NCBI GenBank assembly: GCA_009993495.1
Contig: JAACTI010000041.1
Span: 1 to 7,965 of the forward strand
Direction: 5' to 3'
Source of the DNA: Deltaproteobacteria bacterium
GTDB taxonomy: Bacteria > Desulfobacterota > Desulfuromonadia > Desulfuromonadales > Geopsychrobacteraceae
DNA length: 7,965 nucleotides
The notes beneath the pieces were generated by a model. The model did not search any database. It was not told where the DNA came from and saw nothing but the letters and a program-made list of their open reading frames with translations. The translations under genes and the position numbers were made by a program. Shown here one piece after another: positions 6,018 through 7,965 of the stretch; the first letter of the stretch is position 1; each line of letters begins with the position of its first letter.

Positions 6018-6871
6018 CGCGTTATCAAGACTTTAATACCATTGTCAGCACCATGGGCGACTTGCCGCCCTCGCCGCTAGTTGCGACCAAGCTTTTGGAA
6101 TTGCTGCGTAAACCCGATACCGAGCTGCGCGAGCTGGTCACCACTCTTTCCCTTGACCCGGCGGTTTCGGCACGCTTGATGAAAATGGCGAATTCGGTTT
6201 TTTATGACCAGCAGCGCCAGGTGACGACGGTCGAACGTGCAATTATTGTTATCGGGCAGAACACTTTGCGCAACATGGCCTTCGAAAGTAGTTTGCGCAA
6301 TGCCAAGCGCACCTATGGCCTGCTTGAACGCCGCCTGTGGGAAAATTCTCTTGGCAGTGCCGTCGCCTGTCGATTAATCGCAAAAATGTCAAAGAGTTAT
6401 GAACCTGAAGAGGCTTATCTGGCGGGCCTGCTCCATCACGTCGGCAAAACCCTGATGGTGAATCGCGATAAAGATCTCTACCTTGAGGTGCAGCGGATTG
6501 TCGATGCGGGAAAGGGGGAGCTGATTGATGTCGAACGCGGGCTCTTTGCCTATTCCCACGACATGGTAGGTGCCGCCTTGCTCGATTACTGGAATTTTCC
6601 CGAGCATTTGATTGCAGCGACGCACCACCACCACGATTTTGCCAGATTTGCAGAAGAGGATTCCGCCTTGTATCGCTTATGCTCCATTCTTGATCTCGCA
6701 GGCGGACTCTGCCGTTTTTATGGTATAGGTTATCCCCATCTGGACGAGAAGCTGGATCTTGCGATGTTGCCGGGGGCTATCGTCCTGGATATGAATCCGA
6801 TTCGCATCGACAAGCTTCTGCCCCAGTTTAAAGATGCTTTCTCGCGGGAACGTGGGCTTTTTTTGTCCTGA
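6014..6871 (+). CDS. HDOD domain protein (putative signalling/regulatory protein)
   Basis: HDOD proteins are HD-related helical domains that usually lack the phosphodiesterase metal site and act in signal transduction, stress or motility control. The 285-residue product is essentially one HDOD domain (about residues 8-210) with a helical C-terminal extension; no receiver, GGDEF or EAL partner is attached. Seen: LPPSPLVATKLLELL (17-31), LSLDPAVSARLMKMANSVFY (45-64), the AIIVIGQNTLRNM helix, LWENSLGSA (108-116), and LAGLLHHVGK (136-145). In the last motif the canonical HD pair reads HH, consistent with loss of catalysis. A later HDMVGAALLDYWNFP and THHHHDF follow. It is soluble with no signal peptide. 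It starts 43 bases after ltaE, which suggests either readthrough or its own promoter, although I see no good promoter. The specific role is unknown. Confidence 0.9.
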   Translation: MARYQDFNTIVSTMGDLPPSPLVATKLLELLRKPDTELRELVTTLSLDPAVSARLMKMANSVFYDQQRQVTTVERAIIVIGQNTLRNMAFESSLRNAKRTYGLLERRLWENSLGSAVACRLIAKMSKSYEPEEAYLAGLLHHVGKTLMVNRDKDLYLEVQRIVDAGKGELIDVERGLFAYSHDMVGAALLDYWNFPEHLIAATHHHHDFARFAEEDSALYRLCSILDLAGGLCRFYGIGYPHLDEKLDLAMLPGAIVLDMNPIRIDKLLPQFKDAFSRERGLFLS

Positions 6872-6885
6872 TGTCCTGCGGTTGT

Positions 6886-6889
6886 GGAG
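6886..6889 (+). promoter_or_regulatory. Ribosome binding site fixing a GTG start
   Basis: GGAG sits 6 bases before the GTG at 6896. That spacing, plus the BioD-like sequence beginning immediately after the GTG (MTKKIFVAATGQD), supports this non-ATG start. Confidence 0.65.
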
Positions 6890-6895
6890 TTAGCC

Positions 6896-7965
6896 GTGAC
6901 CAAAAAAATCTTTGTCGCCGCCACCGGCCAGGATTGTGGCAAGACCACTACCAGCCTGTCGTTGATTCATTTAGCGCGGCGTAAATACCAGCGGGTTGGA
7001 TTCATTAAACCCTTCGGGCCCAAATTGATTTCCTATCAGGGGCGGCAGATCGATATGGACGCTGCCCTGATATCTCACACTTACGACCTGGATGCCGATC
7101 TTGATGATATGTCGCCGGTGGTGGTGGAACGCCAGACCACGCGGGACTATCTCGACGGTAAGCTCAAGCGTGATGCTTTATTGGCTCCCCTCGAAAAAGC
7201 GGTGGCGGCCATGGAAAAAAAATGTGATTTCCTGATCATTGAGGGGGCCGGTCACGCCGGGGTCGGCGCGGTTGTCGGCCTGAGTAACGCCGAAGTTGCG
7301 GCGCGCTTCAAGGCCCCGGTTCTGCTGGTGACGGGCGGGGGGGTTGGTCATGTTATCGATTCAGTGCATCTAAATCTGGCCCTTTTCCGTGAGGCCGGTG
7401 CCGAGGTACGGGTGTTGCTGGCCAACAAATTGATCCCGGCAAAGCGTCAGGCAACGGTAGGCTATCTGCAGAAGGCCTTTGCTTCACAGCCCTTCGTGGT
7501 GGCGGGTGGTTTCAACTATTCGCCGATTCTGGCTGACCCCACTTTGCGGCACATTGCACGATTACTCAAAGTGCCCATGCATGGCAGCGATGAACAATCC
7601 TTACGCATTGCCCATCACCTGCAAATGGGCGCTGCTTCAACTCAGCGGGTCGTCGATTTGTTACAGCCCTCAACTTTGTTGGTGGTGACCAGTAGCCGCG
7701 ATGAACTGCTGGTCATGCTGGCGTCTCTCTACCACTTGCCCGAGTATCGTTCGAAAATTGCCGGTTTGGTGGTTCCTGGTTTATCGCCCGTCGCTGATAT
7801 CGTTCAGCGCATTATGAACGACGCAAAAATTCCCTATATTCGTACGACCGCCACCACTGCCGAAGTCTTTTCTTTGATCAGTGATGATGTCTCGAAAATC
7901 GGCCCTGAAGATCATGAAAAAATAACGCTGATTCAGCATCTGGCAGAAACGGAAATGGATTTTCA
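6896..7965 (+). CDS. BioD-like P-loop/DRTGG domain protein (phosphotransacetylase N-terminal-like, COG0857 type), 3'-truncated
   Basis: The frame starts at GTG 6896 and stays open for 356 complete codons to the window end, so the C-terminus is unseen. Residues 1-215 resemble dethiobiotin synthase/CobB-type P-loop ATPases. They contain ATGQDCGKT (9-17, BioD-like Walker A), GFIKPFGPK (substrate-loop region), EGAGHAGVG (116-124, as in BioD EGAGG) and ANK (176-178, likely nucleotide base recognition). From about residue 225 to the end, the sequence looks like a DRTGG domain, with the pattern TSSRDELL, then IAGLVVPGLSP, then IPYIRTTATTAEVFSLI and KIGPEDHEKI; the motif letters themselves are degenerate. 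This architecture is that of the regulatory N-terminal half of long phosphotransacetylases, and also of stand-alone proteins annotated as AAA ATPase or cobyrinic acid a,c-diamide synthase-like. Which applies here depends on sequence beyond the edge. It is unlikely to make biotin, since the DRTGG part is foreign to BioD. It follows the HDOD gene by 24 bases, so the two are probably co-transcribed. Confidence 0.85.
   Translation, partial: MTKKIFVAATGQDCGKTTTSLSLIHLARRKYQRVGFIKPFGPKLISYQGRQIDMDAALISHTYDLDADLDDMSPVVVERQTTRDYLDGKLKRDALLAPLEKAVAAMEKKCDFLIIEGAGHAGVGAVVGLSNAEVAARFKAPVLLVTGGGVGHVIDSVHLNLALFREAGAEVRVLLANKLIPAKRQATVGYLQKAFASQPFVVAGGFNYSPILADPTLRHIARLLKVPMHGSDEQSLRIAHHLQMGAASTQRVVDLLQPSTLLVVTSSRDELLVMLASLYHLPEYRSKIAGLVVPGLSPVADIVQRIMNDAKIPYIRTTATTAEVFSLISDDVSKIGPEDHEKITLIQHLAETEMDF

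Overview
The window is a compact, entirely plus-strand gene block from a Gram-negative bacterium. It carries the distal part of a Na+-translocating NADH:quinone oxidoreductase (Na+-NQR) operon, followed by a threonine aldolase, an HDOD protein and the start of a BioD-like/DRTGG protein. The Na+-NQR implies sodium-motive respiration, typical of marine or saline Gram-negatives. The combination of nqr genes, a single-domain HDOD regulator and a P-loop/DRTGG protein makes me think of Desulfuromonadales-like (Geobacter/Desulfuromonas relatives) bacteria, but this is a weak inference. A gammaproteobacterium is not excluded, and the aldolase resembles the Pseudomonas type.

Region 1 (1-3210): nqrC (5' end cut off), nqrD, nqrE and nqrF. 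nqrA and nqrB must lie upstream. Cofactor sites are intact: the flavinylation threonine of NqrC, the four membrane cysteines of NqrD/NqrE and the four [2Fe-2S] cysteines of NqrF.

Region 2 (3219-4934): three genes packed behind nqrF. First is a 152-residue helical protein that I cannot name. Next is the flavin transferase apbE, which attaches FMN to NqrC and NqrB. Last is nqrM, the small cysteine-containing factor needed to mature the NQR iron centre. So the structural genes, flavin attachment and metal assembly are encoded together, and the unnamed gene sits inside that set. It is the best candidate for something undescribed here.

Region 3 (4927-5970): a low-specificity L-threonine aldolase whose start codon overlaps the end of nqrM, so it is probably translated from the same message. 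A strong 8-bp hairpin lies early in its coding sequence.

Region 4 (6014-7965): an HDOD signalling protein whose start codon lies in a small palindrome, then a GTG-started BioD-like P-loop/DRTGG protein that runs off the window.

No RNA genes, mobile elements, CRISPR arrays or convincing terminators are visible. No gene-free stretch exceeds about 45 bases.
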